64,000 nucleotides of DNA from Shimia gijangensis (GCF_900142085.1 NZ_FQZQ01000001.1:248001-312000), one strand, 5' to 3'. Shown: positions 34,858 through 44,075, counted from the stretch's first letter. Translations and numbers: made by a program. Notes: generated by a model not told the origin, from the letters alone.

Positions 34858-35754
34858 TTAGTAAGTCAGCAGCAATCGATCCCGCACAACTTCTGTTTCA
34901 AGCGATTGCCCGTCCATTTGGAAACGTTTGAGCATTGAACGCCCGATATTCACAAAGTGTTCGTGCTCAAAAAGATCGGCAGGGTATGGAATTTCACAGT
35001 AGGTGTTGCCAGACTTTTTGGTTCCATCAATGTTGAGGGCGACATAAACGCCGCGTGATTTGGCATCGGCAATGCCTTCCATCAACTCTTCTAGGCGAAA
35101 CTTTTGGGCGCCGTACAGAATGCTTTGTGAATGGGAATAGGGCGGGTCGCAATAAACCAGATCCCCCGCATTGGCGCGGGCCAGTGCCTCGAGATAATCC
35201 AGACGTTCAAACCGGGCTCCGGCCACACGGGGCACCCACATATCAACTCTTTGGGCGAATTTTTCGGGTTTCACGACCGGATGGCTGCCCAAGGGGGTCG
35301 ACATCAACCCGTCCTTTTTGCGAAACCGCACGACTCCACCGTAACAGGACCGACACAGAAATAAGAGATCAGCCCCGTTTGGCGCAGCGTTGTAATCTGC
35401 CTTGATCTTTTCGTAGCGTTCCAACCTGTCGCCAGCCTGAAACCAGGTCCAGCGATCCGCGTACCATGTCTTGAGCCGCTCCGGGTCTTGCGCGAGGCAC
35501 TGCCAGATTTCCATCAATGGTGCAAAAACATCAGAGCCCAATGCGCGCGCCGGGGCCAGATTGGCCATCACGCCGCCAGAGCCCAAAAACGGTTCATAGT
35601 ACATGCCGTATGTGCGCGGAAAATGCGTGATGATTTGATCCGCATAGCGCTGCTTGTTGCCTACCCATTTGATCAGCTGGGTTTTGAATGGCGTAATCGC
35701 ACCGGTTTCACGGTCCCTCAGATCGGATAGATCGGAAAATAGCGAGGGTTGCAT
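34858..35754 (-). CDS. Orphan DNA adenine methyltransferase (class D12, Dam-like)
   Basis: The 298-residue protein starts MQPSLFSDLSDLRD at ATG 35754; the frame is open further upstream but without the family sequence. It has the SAM site as KWVGNKQRYA (near 29-38) and YEPFLGSGG, and the catalytic DPPY in LVYCDPPYSHSQ, in the order of alpha-class N6-adenine methylases such as Dam and DpnM. The target site is not readable. No restriction endonuclease gene is adjacent, so it is solitary. CcrM, the usual alphaproteobacterial GANTC methylase, belongs to another class. Confidence 0.85.
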   Translation of the reverse strand: MQPSLFSDLSDLRDRETGAITPFKTQLIKWVGNKQRYADQIITHFPRTYGMYYEPFLGSGGVMANLAPARALGSDVFAPLMEIWQCLAQDPERLKTWYADRWTWFQAGDRLERYEKIKADYNAAPNGADLLFLCRSCYGGVVRFRKKDGLMSTPLGSHPVVKPEKFAQRVDMWVPRVAGARFERLDYLEALARANAGDLVYCDPPYSHSQSILYGAQKFRLEELMEGIADAKSRGVYVALNIDGTKKSGNTYCEIPYPADLFEHEHFVNIGRSMLKRFQMDGQSLETEVVRDRLLLTY

Positions 35755-35960
35755 TGTGGACCAGTTCCGCACGATTGAGAGGAAATCCCAACATCGCGGT
35801 CTGTCGCCTTGTGAGCAAGGGAAAACCATAGTGACGTGCAAAGCTTTCAAATAACTTTGGCTCAGGATGTTACAGCAGTTCTTTTTCAGGAAGGATCAGA
35901 CCGCTACAGATTTTTTCGGCAGAGTGTTATTGTTTTGCGAATCGTTCACAGAGGTCCCTC

Positions 35961-36647
35961 ATGCGAAAATTCGTAACAACCTTATTTCTTGGTGGTCTGA
36001 GCACAGCCGTACAGGCGCAGTCCACGATTGAAATGGACGAATTTGATCTTGTGCCCAATGCGTCATCGACGGTTGTTGCAACACCTTCTGTCCAGACCGG
36101 GGCCGCGTCGGAGATGGAAACCTGCCTTTTGGATCCGTCTAAATGTGCAAACTCCGAATTCAAATCCGGCACAGATTTTACAATGGACGATGTCGTGAAC
36201 CTGCAATTGGTGAAACATGACAAGACCAAGCCCGAAGACAACATAAGCGGCGAAACTGTCCCGGAGACCATGGTGTCTTCGTCACAACCTTCGACCCAGG
36301 CGCTTCCGACAATTGATATCGAAATTCTGTTTGATTCCGGATCTGATCGGTTTCGGGCGGATCAGGAAGCCAAGTTGCGCGATCTCGCTTTGGTGCTGAG
36401 TTCGGAACGGTTCAAAGGATATCGGTTCCTGTTTCTGGGTCATACAGACGCCAAAGGCGCAGAAGACTTAAATTGGACGCTTTCCCAACGGCGTGCGGAG
36501 AGCGTCGCGCAGGTTGTGCGCTTGTTCACAGGACTGTCGACTTATGAGGTCCTGGCATCAGGACTTGGTGAGACTCGTTTGAAGACGCCCAGCGATCCAC
36601 ATGCCGGGGTGAACCGCCGCGTTCAACTGGTTCTGCTGCCGCAATAG
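35961..36647 (+). CDS. Exported OmpA-family protein
   Basis: The 228-residue protein has a signal peptide (MRKFVTTLFLGGLSTAVQAQ), a low-complexity acidic, Ser/Thr-rich middle, and a C-terminal OmpA peptidoglycan-binding domain (about 112-226). The domain includes IEILFDSGSDRFRADQEAKL, FLGHTDAKGAEDLNWTLSQR and the Arg pair in GVNRRVQ. There is no N-terminal beta-barrel, so it is a periplasmic or lipid-free wall-binding protein. Its end is 3 bases from the convergent caspase-like gene. It opens the caspase/CHAT region. Confidence 0.87.
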   Translation: MRKFVTTLFLGGLSTAVQAQSTIEMDEFDLVPNASSTVVATPSVQTGAASEMETCLLDPSKCANSEFKSGTDFTMDDVVNLQLVKHDKTKPEDNISGETVPETMVSSSQPSTQALPTIDIEILFDSGSDRFRADQEAKLRDLALVLSSERFKGYRFLFLGHTDAKGAEDLNWTLSQRRAESVAQVVRLFTGLSTYEVLASGLGETRLKTPSDPHAGVNRRVQLVLLPQ

Positions 36648-36650
36648 CGC

Positions 36651-37853
36651 TTATTGAATTTCGAACTCTGAAAACCGAAACTCGGCTTCACCAAACCGCT
36701 CGGTCGTCAGAAGGCCGGAATAGGTGCCTTCATTCACCATGGTCAACGTGCTGCGCAGTGTCGCGACAATGTCTGCCTTATCTACGATTCCTTTGGGTTC
36801 GCACAGAAACCCCAACTTGTTGGTGCCGTGTGGGTCGCTTTGTTCCACCTGCAGACCGTATTCCGCACCCGGAGAAATCTCGTAACGTATTTGCCCATTG
36901 CTCAGGCTGGTGATCCGAAAAAAGCTGCGGGGAATCTGAGTGACTTTGCCTGTGGCGCCAAGATTTACAAACAATGGCTGACAGGATGGCGGCACATCGG
37001 CCACAACAGACACTTCTTCGCCTGCTGTGACCCGGGCTGGATAAACCGTCAAAAGTGTCTGCAGGGAATCGCGCCGTTTGGGCGTGCCATCCGTTTGGCG
37101 AAAGTAGAACTCTCGTTTCATCTGCGACAGCTGCTGAGGTCGTTGATCTCCGAGTGTTTCCTCAAGAACATCGTTTGTGACCCGTTTCATCAGGACCGAC
37201 ACTTCGGTGTCCGGGGTACCCATGTGACGGGCCAAAGCGCGTGCAAAAGGCGAGTTGTTTCCAGCGCCGTCTGAGGCCACCGCATTTGGCAGGGTGGCGT
37301 AGGTTATCATCATGTCGCCTTCGGGGCGCACAACTGCAAAACCACGGCGCACCGAGATATCCCGGTTTTTGCTGGTCGCGGTCTTGATCATCCGGTCGGC
37401 CCAGGGGTTGTTGCGACAGGCATCCAGAAAAATAAGACTGATGGGGACCGGCTTAACGATATCAATCAAAGTGTTCAGCGAGATTGTCTCGCGCTCAATC
37501 GCGCTTTCGCTTTTCAATTTGGCGTCGACAGGTACCAGATAGTTGATGCCGTCTTTCTGGAGCCCGTGTCCTGCGAAGTAAACCGCGATGACGTCAGTGT
37601 CGTCGTGTTGGCTTGCCAGATCATCCAAAGCGGCACCAAAGGTGTCTTCGTCTGCATCGATCAGTACTTTGGTTTCGAACCCCATCGCTTTGAAGCTTTG
37701 TTCGATCAAAACAGCATCATTCTTGGCATTCGGAAGGGTGCCTGCCGTGGCATAGTTTGAATTGCCGATCACCAGCGCAAAGCGTTTCTCGGCCAGCGCA
37801 GATGTGGTCAGGGCAAGAATTGTTAACAAAACAGTGCAAATTCGAACCAGCAT
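36651..37853 (-). CDS. Exported caspase-like (peptidase C14) protein
   Basis: The 400-residue protein has a signal peptide (MLVRICTVLLTILALTTSALA). A caspase/metacaspase p20-like domain follows (22-240): FALVIGNSNY, catalytic His96 in VYFAGHGLQ and Cys146 in IFLDACRNNP. The His/Cys dyad is intact. Residues 255-400 form a second, unnamed domain with two cysteines (PPSCQPLF and GFLCEPKG). Export means its targets would be in the periplasm. It is convergent with OmpA and divergent (130 bases) from the phosphatidyltransferase-CHAT operon. Bacterial caspase homologues are often linked to stress death or defence; the role here is unknown. Confidence 0.87.
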   Translation of the reverse strand: MLVRICTVLLTILALTTSALAEKRFALVIGNSNYATAGTLPNAKNDAVLIEQSFKAMGFETKVLIDADEDTFGAALDDLASQHDDTDVIAVYFAGHGLQKDGINYLVPVDAKLKSESAIERETISLNTLIDIVKPVPISLIFLDACRNNPWADRMIKTATSKNRDISVRRGFAVVRPEGDMMITYATLPNAVASDGAGNNSPFARALARHMGTPDTEVSVLMKRVTNDVLEETLGDQRPQQLSQMKREFYFRQTDGTPKRRDSLQTLLTVYPARVTAGEEVSVVADVPPSCQPLFVNLGATGKVTQIPRSFFRITSLSNGQIRYEISPGAEYGLQVEQSDPHGTNKLGFLCEPKGIVDKADIVATLRSTLTMVNEGTYSGLLTTERFGEAEFRFSEFEIQ

Positions 37854-37983
37854 TCAGAACCTCTTGGACGTGTCATTGATTGGGTTTGCCTGCAGCGTGC
37901 CCATTTGTAGCAGCGATGACGATCTGCTCGTGACCTCCACCGCTCTCGTGATAATAGGACAGAAAGACATTCAGGACAGCCCC

Positions 37984-38685
37984 ATGACGACTTCTCCTTC
38001 TTTTCGCGAAATCCTTAGCGATCTGCGCAATGACAAAGTGCGCAGGGAAAGGCGCACTGACTGGGCCATTGCGTATTTGTATCGCCCGCCGGGTACCGCG
38101 CTTTCATGGGTTTTCCTGCGTATGGGAATGGGGCCGGTTGCCGTATCCGTTCTGGGTTTGATTGTTTCGCTTTTTGTTCCGGCGTTTGCGTTGTGGTTGC
38201 CCGTCTGGCTGGCCGCGTGGATGGTTTGTTTTTGCGGCGTGGCTTTTCAGATTCTGGATTGTTCGGATGGAACTGTCGCCCGGATGACAGGGCGTACGTC
38301 CATTCTTGGGGCGGATTTGGACTATTTTTTTGGCATGGTGCATTACCTGTGCCTGTACCCCAGCATCGGGCTGCTGGCAGATCGCACCTTTGAAAGCGGC
38401 CTCTTGTGGACAGCGGTGGCAACCATTGCTGTCGCGGTGCGGTTTCTTGCCCGTTTGATCCGCGATCAGATTGCTCTGCGAAAAAGTCAGGGGGAAGACA
38501 CGCCTTTCAGATTAAATGATATTCCGGTTGCCTTTTTGGCCGGATTGACCGGGCTTATCCCTTTTGGCGCCTTGTCGGGTCCATATTTGGGGGCCGTGGT
38601 GGTCGCACTTTTGATCTATTCCGTTTTGGATGTGATTGACGCGTCCTTGCCGCTTCGCGATGCACCTTACAGACCAGACAGCTAA
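37984..38685 (+). CDS. CDP-alcohol phosphatidyltransferase family protein with altered active site
   Basis: The 233-residue membrane protein begins MTTSPSFREILSDLRNDKVR at ATG 37984. It has a basic cytosolic N-terminus and about six hydrophobic segments. The family motif D-x2-DG-x2-AR-x8-G-x3-D-x3-D is present as Asp92, Asp95-Gly96, Ala99-Arg100, Gly109 and Asp113, but the final catalytic Asp is Gly117 (ADLDYFFGM). Active members join an alcohol to a CDP-lipid or CDP-polyol. Loss of the fourth Asp suggests altered or lost activity. It lies 54 bases before the CHAT gene, probably in one transcript. Confidence 0.78.
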   Translation: MTTSPSFREILSDLRNDKVRRERRTDWAIAYLYRPPGTALSWVFLRMGMGPVAVSVLGLIVSLFVPAFALWLPVWLAAWMVCFCGVAFQILDCSDGTVARMTGRTSILGADLDYFFGMVHYLCLYPSIGLLADRTFESGLLWTAVATIAVAVRFLARLIRDQIALRKSQGEDTPFRLNDIPVAFLAGLTGLIPFGALSGPYLGAVVVALLIYSVLDVIDASLPLRDAPYRPDS

Positions 38686-38739
38686 CTTGCAGGTTTGAGG
38701 TCTGCGCCCTAGGCTCGTGAGAACAGGGAGGCAGGGGAT

Positions 38740-41700
38740 ATGCTGAAACGCGTTCTACAATGGGCCATCTTAGGGGTGGGTCTTCAAGTGACGTCGGGTG
38801 TTGCGCAAGAGCAGGCCGTGCCATCTGTGGTGGCAGATTGGCAAACCACGCTCAGCAATCTGGAATGTTCCGACTATCGGTTGAATGAGATCGAGCCTGA
38901 CCTGTTGTGGGCGATGGCCTCTGCTTTTTCCGGGACAAGCGTTGTGGAGCTGGCGGAAAATGCGGGTTTCAACGAACTCGAAGATTTCTTTGCCAAAAAT
39001 GGGAGCATCAATTCCTTCGACAATCGTTGGTCTTTGTTACAGCGCATTTTTGAGGCCAACCCAGCCGCGACATCACGCCTGCATGCAGAAGCACGCCAGC
39101 ATGGGGCCGCTTTGTGTCCTGCACTTTCATACGTTGCCAAGACCGGTTTGCAACAAGTGGCCCGGTTGCAGATCAACGAACGCGCCTATTGGCAGCCGTA
39201 TTCCGAATTGGCGCAGATTTTGATCAATGCCAAGAATTGCGGCTCTGTGGACGTAGACGGGTTTTTTGGGCCCGCCAGCCGGACGGCGTGGGGCACCAGC
39301 AAAGTGGGTCTGTCAGCCGCTGGTGGCACCTTGCCCACACCGGGGGATATTGCAGCACTGGCCGACAGCACGCGCGCCTGTATGCCCTTAAAAATGAACG
39401 CGTTTATGTTCGCGATGGATCGCTGTCATAGCGATGGGGGCGAGGTATCTTACCCTGAATTGCGCAAAACAGTTCAGGCCATATTGTCGGGTAACCCCGA
39501 TCACGGCATGGCGACCGTGCGGCCGGCCCTGGCATGTGTGGTGAATTCGCTGGCTTGGGCCAATGCGCCTGCGGTCGACGGGATCGGAATGTTCGCCGAT
39601 GTTGTGGAGAGCATTCCCATGGCAGAGAGCGGCTGGAAAGCTGCTCAGGATCACACGCAGGCGGTGCTGGGTGTACTGACCAACGAGGACGGTCAGTCGT
39701 TGGCTGACGCAGTTGGCGCAGAGTTGATTTCGCGGCACGGGAAGGGCGATCTGGGCCTTGTCGGTCTTGCCCTGCTGGCAAATGAACCCGGAGGTATCCG
39801 CGCAAAGACACTGGAACTTGTTCTGCAAGCGGGGTTTGCACAATCTGATGCCCGACCGGTTGTAGAGCAGCTGATTAAAACTGAGCTTGGCCAGTTGAAC
39901 AATGTTTTGACAGGCGCGGCCTACGGTGCTGAAACGCGGACATTTGCAGATGGCACGTTGACGTTGGATTCCTCCCTTACGATGGATCAAACGGCGCATG
40001 TGATGGGATTTATCACCGCAATTGATACGGTGCCTATGATCCAAAACCGCTTGTTGAACAGCCCTTTCGATCAAATGAATTACGCCTACGCGACCTTCGT
40101 GCTGGAAGGGTTTACGCCCGGTGGCCGCCGCCCGGACCTTGCGTTCGCGCATTTCAAGGTGGCAGCAGATCGTGGTCATGCCCCGTCGCTGTTTCGTCAG
40201 GCTTTGATGACCGAGCACGGGTTGGGCACATCCGCCGATCCTGATGCAGCGATCGCCTTGTATGGCCGGGCCGCTGCAAAAAAAGAAAGTGCGGCAGCGC
40301 TGGCCTTGGCGCAGCGGTATGAGACAGGACAGGGCGTTTCGGCAGATTGGGAACGGGCAGCAAACTATTACGATACGGCTTTGAACAATATGCGACCCGC
40401 AACAGCGGCGGTGATGGTGCATGGGCAGATGGCGGCGCAGACCGGATTTTGGGATGACCGCGCACCCGGAGGTGAGCTGTTGGCCAAATGGGCCTATAGC
40501 GCCATGCGCGAATTGGCTGTTGGGGATGATGGTGAGCCAGATTGGCAAGAGAGTTTCGCACGCTACCGCGCCCGACGTTTTGCGGTTGCTTTAGGACATC
40601 AGTTCAGCGACGCTGAAAGCGGACTGATACTGGATATGCATCGCGCAGCTCAATGGTTGCGGGTGGCTGAAGGTATGGGCTTTTACTGGGATCCGGGCCG
40701 CAGTTATGCGGGCGACGACATTGATTACGACCCAGATGGGTCCGAACGGTTGCAGCGGTTGGTGTCGATGCGTCCCGATCTTGCGGCCCATCCGTTGGAG
40801 ACTTTCGCGGCACAAGACCCGGATTCGCCTGAAGGTGTCTGGGCTGCCACGCGGGACGTATCAAAAACCCAAGCCAAAGTGCACGAGGTTTGTGCTCAAA
40901 CGGAAGAGTATCAATATAGTGATTGCCTGACGTATCTGCATCGCGCTGCGATTGGCGGTGTGGCACCAGAGCTGGTGGCCAGCGCCTTTGAAATCCTGAT
41001 GCAGGGATCCGACAAAGAGCTGGACGAGATCCGACAGTTCGGACGTTTGCGCCCCGATGAAAGCAAGCAATTGAATGGTTTGGGATGGGACTATAACCGC
41101 GAACCAGAGCACACGGCGCGGTTGGTGGATGTGTTGGCCTTTTTTGGCGACTACAAAGGGGCCGAAGCCCGCGCCCGGCTTGCAAAAACAGCCGCCTTGG
41201 ACAAATCCATCGGACCGCTTCGCCGGCAGGTGGCCCGGGCCAGAAATCTGGGGCAAGAAAACACCGAATTGGAAAGCCTTTTGAGCGTTCTGGCGCGCAA
41301 TGGAGACACTTCTGCGCGTGATTTGCTTGAAAGCTACCGTGCTCCGCCGAGACAGGCTGAACCACCTGATCTAGGGGTCGCAAGGGCGCAGTTCGCGGCG
41401 GTTGAGCATTTGCCAAATTCGCGGGCCATTGCCAATACGGCGCGGCGTTTGGCCCGTGCCGAGGCTGCAAGTGGCGACGTCCCACGCGCGATCGAGCTTG
41501 AATTGATCGCGATGAAGTCCGACATGGGGCGCCATCAGGCATCTGCCTTGTCAGATGGACGGATGGCGGCAAAGCTGGCCGAAGTTTGCACATTGTCGCG
41601 ATCTTCTGAACGGCTGTTTGGTTATGGTGCGCGCGCCATTGCGATGACCTTTGCCAAACAGGCCGTGAACACGCTTCAGGACATGCGTCGGGATATTTCT

Positions 41701-43320
41701 TCACTGCCAGAGCATGTGCAATTGTGTTTCCGTGCGCAGGTTGAAAGCCACTATCGCTGGCTTGCCGACTTGTTTATCGCGGAAAACCGACCTGACGAAG
41801 CTTCGCGCGTTTTGGAAATGCTCAAAAGCTTTGAAAGTTTTGAGTTTGCCAATCGGGCCAAGGGGCTGACGGGTGAAAGCTATGACAAGCTGCCGATGAT
41901 GGGTCAGGAAACCAAGCTGATCGAGGCTGTCGAGCGCGTAAAGCCTGCCCAAAACGCTTTGTCGGTTCGTCGAATTGCTTTGATGCGTCTGGCCAATTCG
42001 CGCGACTTGTCAGCCCAGGAACAACAAGAGTTGGAGGGGCTGAATAACACATTGGCCGTGGCTGCAGAACAACGAGAAGAAATTCGGGTTGCTTTGGTTG
42101 AGGCCGCCGAGGCGGTCGGGAGAGCCGATGCAAATACCCGCCTGAACCCGGGGAAATCGATCAAACGTTATCTGCGCAAGGGGCGTGATGATGTCGCGGC
42201 CATCCTGCAATATGTGATTTTGCCGGACCGGATGGGGTTGGTGATGACCACGGCCAGTCATCAACGGGTCTGGGGATGGGATACGCTTGAGGGAGAACCG
42301 TTTGACGAGGCCCGTTTGAATAGCCTGATCGCAGATTTTCGCGATCAGTTGCGCACCCCTGCCAGTGATCCGCGCGATCTTGCCCGGCGCCTGAATGACG
42401 TGCTTTTGCCTGCCGAAGTGCGTGCGGAACTGAAGGCTGCCAAAGCGGAAACCCTGATCCTGTCACTGGATCGACAGCTTCGGTATCTGCCGGTGGCGGC
42501 GTTGCACGATGGTGAAAACTGGCTGGCGGCGCAATTCACCCTGACCCACGTCAACCGGGCTGGATTGACGGCCAGCACCGAAGAACACAGCACAACCGTT
42601 GCGGCCTTTGGCGTCACGCAAGCCCATCAGGGGTTTGATCCCCTGCCTGCCGTGGCTGATGAAGTGAACCTGTTGGTTTCAGAAGGTGGTGGCGACAAGG
42701 GCATCCTGTCTGGCAGTGCCCGCTTAGACAGCGCATTTACCCGAGATACATTTGTAAACTCTCTGATCTTTTCGGACGAGATTGAGGATCGTATGGGTAT
42801 TGTGCATCTGGCGTCGCATTTCAAATTTGGCACCACCGAGGCCAACAGTTTCCTGTTGCTTGGCAATGGGGGACGTCTGAGTGTGCAGGAAATTCGCGAA
42901 GGCCTTGGGCAAGATGCCGATCTGTCCGAAGTGGCGTTGCTGACCCTGTCGGCCTGCGAAACTGCCTTTGGGGACACCGATGCTGATGGGCGTGAGCTTG
43001 AGAGTTTTGCCGCCATTGCGCAGCATCAGGGCGCGCGGGCTGTAATGGCGTCGCTTTGGCCGGTTGCCGACAGTTCGACTGCCGCCCTGATGGTGGCGTT
43101 TTATCAACGCTACAACGCAGGCTTGCCGGTTGCTGAGGCTTTGCGGGGGGCTCAGATTGCTTTGATGACAAATGACCCAGAAGCGCAAGGTAGCAGCCGT
43201 CGCACCTTTAACCTAGGTGAGGGAGAGGCCGCGGAAACGATGCCCGAATTGCCCGCGATGGATGGTTGGGAACATCCGTTTTACTGGGCTCCGTTTATTC
43301 TGTTGGAGGGAAGCGTATGA
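38740..43320 (+). CDS. Exported 1526-residue CHAT-domain protein with wall-binding and Sel1-type repeats
   Basis: The protein has a signal peptide (about 1-22). A short peptidoglycan-binding-like motif follows (VDVDGFFGPASRTAW, about 171-185), then Sel1/TPR-type helical repeats (clear at about 466-545) and further helical repeats to about 1070. A predicted coiled section spans about 1080-1135 and a C-terminal CHAT domain about 1238-1526. CHAT is a caspase-fold (clan CD) peptidase domain; His1360 in VHLASHFKFG and Cys1406 in TLSACETAFG form the expected dyad. The frame is intact for 4.6 kb. It overlaps the following small gene by 4 bases (ATGA). Substrate and role are unknown; the domain order implies a repeat sensor regulating a C-terminal protease. 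Confidence 0.85.
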   Translation: MLKRVLQWAILGVGLQVTSGVAQEQAVPSVVADWQTTLSNLECSDYRLNEIEPDLLWAMASAFSGTSVVELAENAGFNELEDFFAKNGSINSFDNRWSLLQRIFEANPAATSRLHAEARQHGAALCPALSYVAKTGLQQVARLQINERAYWQPYSELAQILINAKNCGSVDVDGFFGPASRTAWGTSKVGLSAAGGTLPTPGDIAALADSTRACMPLKMNAFMFAMDRCHSDGGEVSYPELRKTVQAILSGNPDHGMATVRPALACVVNSLAWANAPAVDGIGMFADVVESIPMAESGWKAAQDHTQAVLGVLTNEDGQSLADAVGAELISRHGKGDLGLVGLALLANEPGGIRAKTLELVLQAGFAQSDARPVVEQLIKTELGQLNNVLTGAAYGAETRTFADGTLTLDSSLTMDQTAHVMGFITAIDTVPMIQNRLLNSPFDQMNYAYATFVLEGFTPGGRRPDLAFAHFKVAADRGHAPSLFRQALMTEHGLGTSADPDAAIALYGRAAAKKESAAALALAQRYETGQGVSADWERAANYYDTALNNMRPATAAVMVHGQMAAQTGFWDDRAPGGELLAKWAYSAMRELAVGDDGEPDWQESFARYRARRFAVALGHQFSDAESGLILDMHRAAQWLRVAEGMGFYWDPGRSYAGDDIDYDPDGSERLQRLVSMRPDLAAHPLETFAAQDPDSPEGVWAATRDVSKTQAKVHEVCAQTEEYQYSDCLTYLHRAAIGGVAPELVASAFEILMQGSDKELDEIRQFGRLRPDESKQLNGLGWDYNREPEHTARLVDVLAFFGDYKGAEARARLAKTAALDKSIGPLRRQVARARNLGQENTELESLLSVLARNGDTSARDLLESYRAPPRQAEPPDLGVARAQFAAVEHLPNSRAIANTARRLARAEAASGDVPRAIELELIAMKSDMGRHQASALSDGRMAAKLAEVCTLSRSSERLFGYGARAIAMTFAKQAVNTLQDMRRDISSLPEHVQLCFRAQVESHYRWLADLFIAENRPDEASRVLEMLKSFESFEFANRAKGLTGESYDKLPMMGQETKLIEAVERVKPAQNALSVRRIALMRLANSRDLSAQEQQELEGLNNTLAVAAEQREEIRVALVEAAEAVGRADANTRLNPGKSIKRYLRKGRDDVAAILQYVILPDRMGLVMTTASHQRVWGWDTLEGEPFDEARLNSLIADFRDQLRTPASDPRDLARRLNDVLLPAEVRAELKAAKAETLILSLDRQLRYLPVAALHDGENWLAAQFTLTHVNRAGLTASTEEHSTTVAAFGVTQAHQGFDPLPAVADEVNLLVSEGGGDKGILSGSARLDSAFTRDTFVNSLIFSDEIEDRMGIVHLASHFKFGTTEANSFLLLGNGGRLSVQEIREGLGQDADLSEVALLTLSACETAFGDTDADGRELESFAAIAQHQGARAVMASLWPVADSSTAALMVAFYQRYNAGLPVAEALRGAQIALMTNDPEAQGSSRRTFNLGEGEAAETMPELPAMDGWEHPFYWAPFILLEGSV

Positions 43321-43970
43321 GACTGTCTGTTTTTGCAATCGCTCTGGTATCTGCAGGGGCAGCGCAGGCTGAAATTGAAGACTGCTATGCGCTTGAGTCA
43401 CCGCAAGACAAGATTGGCGAAATGGTTGTGACCTCAGACGGAGATATGACCTACACCCAGAAAGGACAGCCCAATATCCTGTATTTCAGCGGCTGTGGCG
43501 TGGCCGAAAATGATGTTGTGAAATGCTCGATCGAATGTGATGGCGGCAACATGTCTTACACGCACAGCGTCGAGGGAATCGAAGTCGATGCCAGTGGATT
43601 TCGCATTGAAACCATGCAGTTTGACAGCATCCTGAATGGGGCTGGACGTGACGGCGCTGATGGAGAGGTTCTTTATGGCGTGTTCCTGTTAAAACCAGCG
43701 CCGGTTGAGATGTGCCGAAAGGTGAACGCGCGTATGCCGGATATCATTTTGCAGGCTGGAGACGTTCATCCATTTGTCGCGGGCCTGGAACGCAACCTTC
43801 TTGCTGGTGGCTATTTTGTGGGTGGGGCGGATACGGTGTTTGATACACGCACCACCGATGCCGTGAAGGCTTATCAGGCTGATGTTGGACTAGAACAGAC
43901 AGGTCACGCGGATCGCGCGCTGATGCGTCGATTGGGCGTCGATACGATGCTGGCGTTTGGCGGGTGCTGA
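43317..43970 (+). CDS. Small exported protein with C-terminal peptidoglycan-binding-like domain
   Basis: ATG 43317 overlaps the CHAT gene stop, so the two are translationally coupled; a longer frame lies inside CHAT. The 217-residue protein has a signal peptide (MRLSVFAIALVSAGAAQA). A central part carries several cysteines (in DCYALE, SGCGVAEND, CSIECDGG). A C-terminal peptidoglycan-binding-1-like stretch covers about 160-205 (VFDTRTTDAVKAYQADVGL then ADRALMRRLG). Coupling strongly suggests it works with the CHAT protein, perhaps as anchor or inhibitor, which is inference. Confidence 0.8.
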   Translation: MRLSVFAIALVSAGAAQAEIEDCYALESPQDKIGEMVVTSDGDMTYTQKGQPNILYFSGCGVAENDVVKCSIECDGGNMSYTHSVEGIEVDASGFRIETMQFDSILNGAGRDGADGEVLYGVFLLKPAPVEMCRKVNARMPDIILQAGDVHPFVAGLERNLLAGGYFVGGADTVFDTRTTDAVKAYQADVGLEQTGHADRALMRRLGVDTMLAFGGC

Positions 43971-44075
43971 TTTCTCAAAAATGACTGGAAACGACATTGC
44001 AACGCCGCGCGTTTACAAGACGATGGCCCTTGTGGTTTGCAGTTTGGTCAAAACGTGATCAAAGGACCAGAACCG

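Noticed and set aside
37762-37983. N-terminal extension of the CDP-alcohol phosphatidyltransferase
   Set aside because: The frame is open upstream but enters the divergent promoter and the caspase-like gene; ATG 37984 gives the normal family length.
39388-41704. Two long minus-strand open frames (386 and 366 codons) inside the CHAT gene
   Set aside because: Both are rich in Arg, Pro, His and Gln with no motif, typical antisense shadows of a long plus-strand gene.
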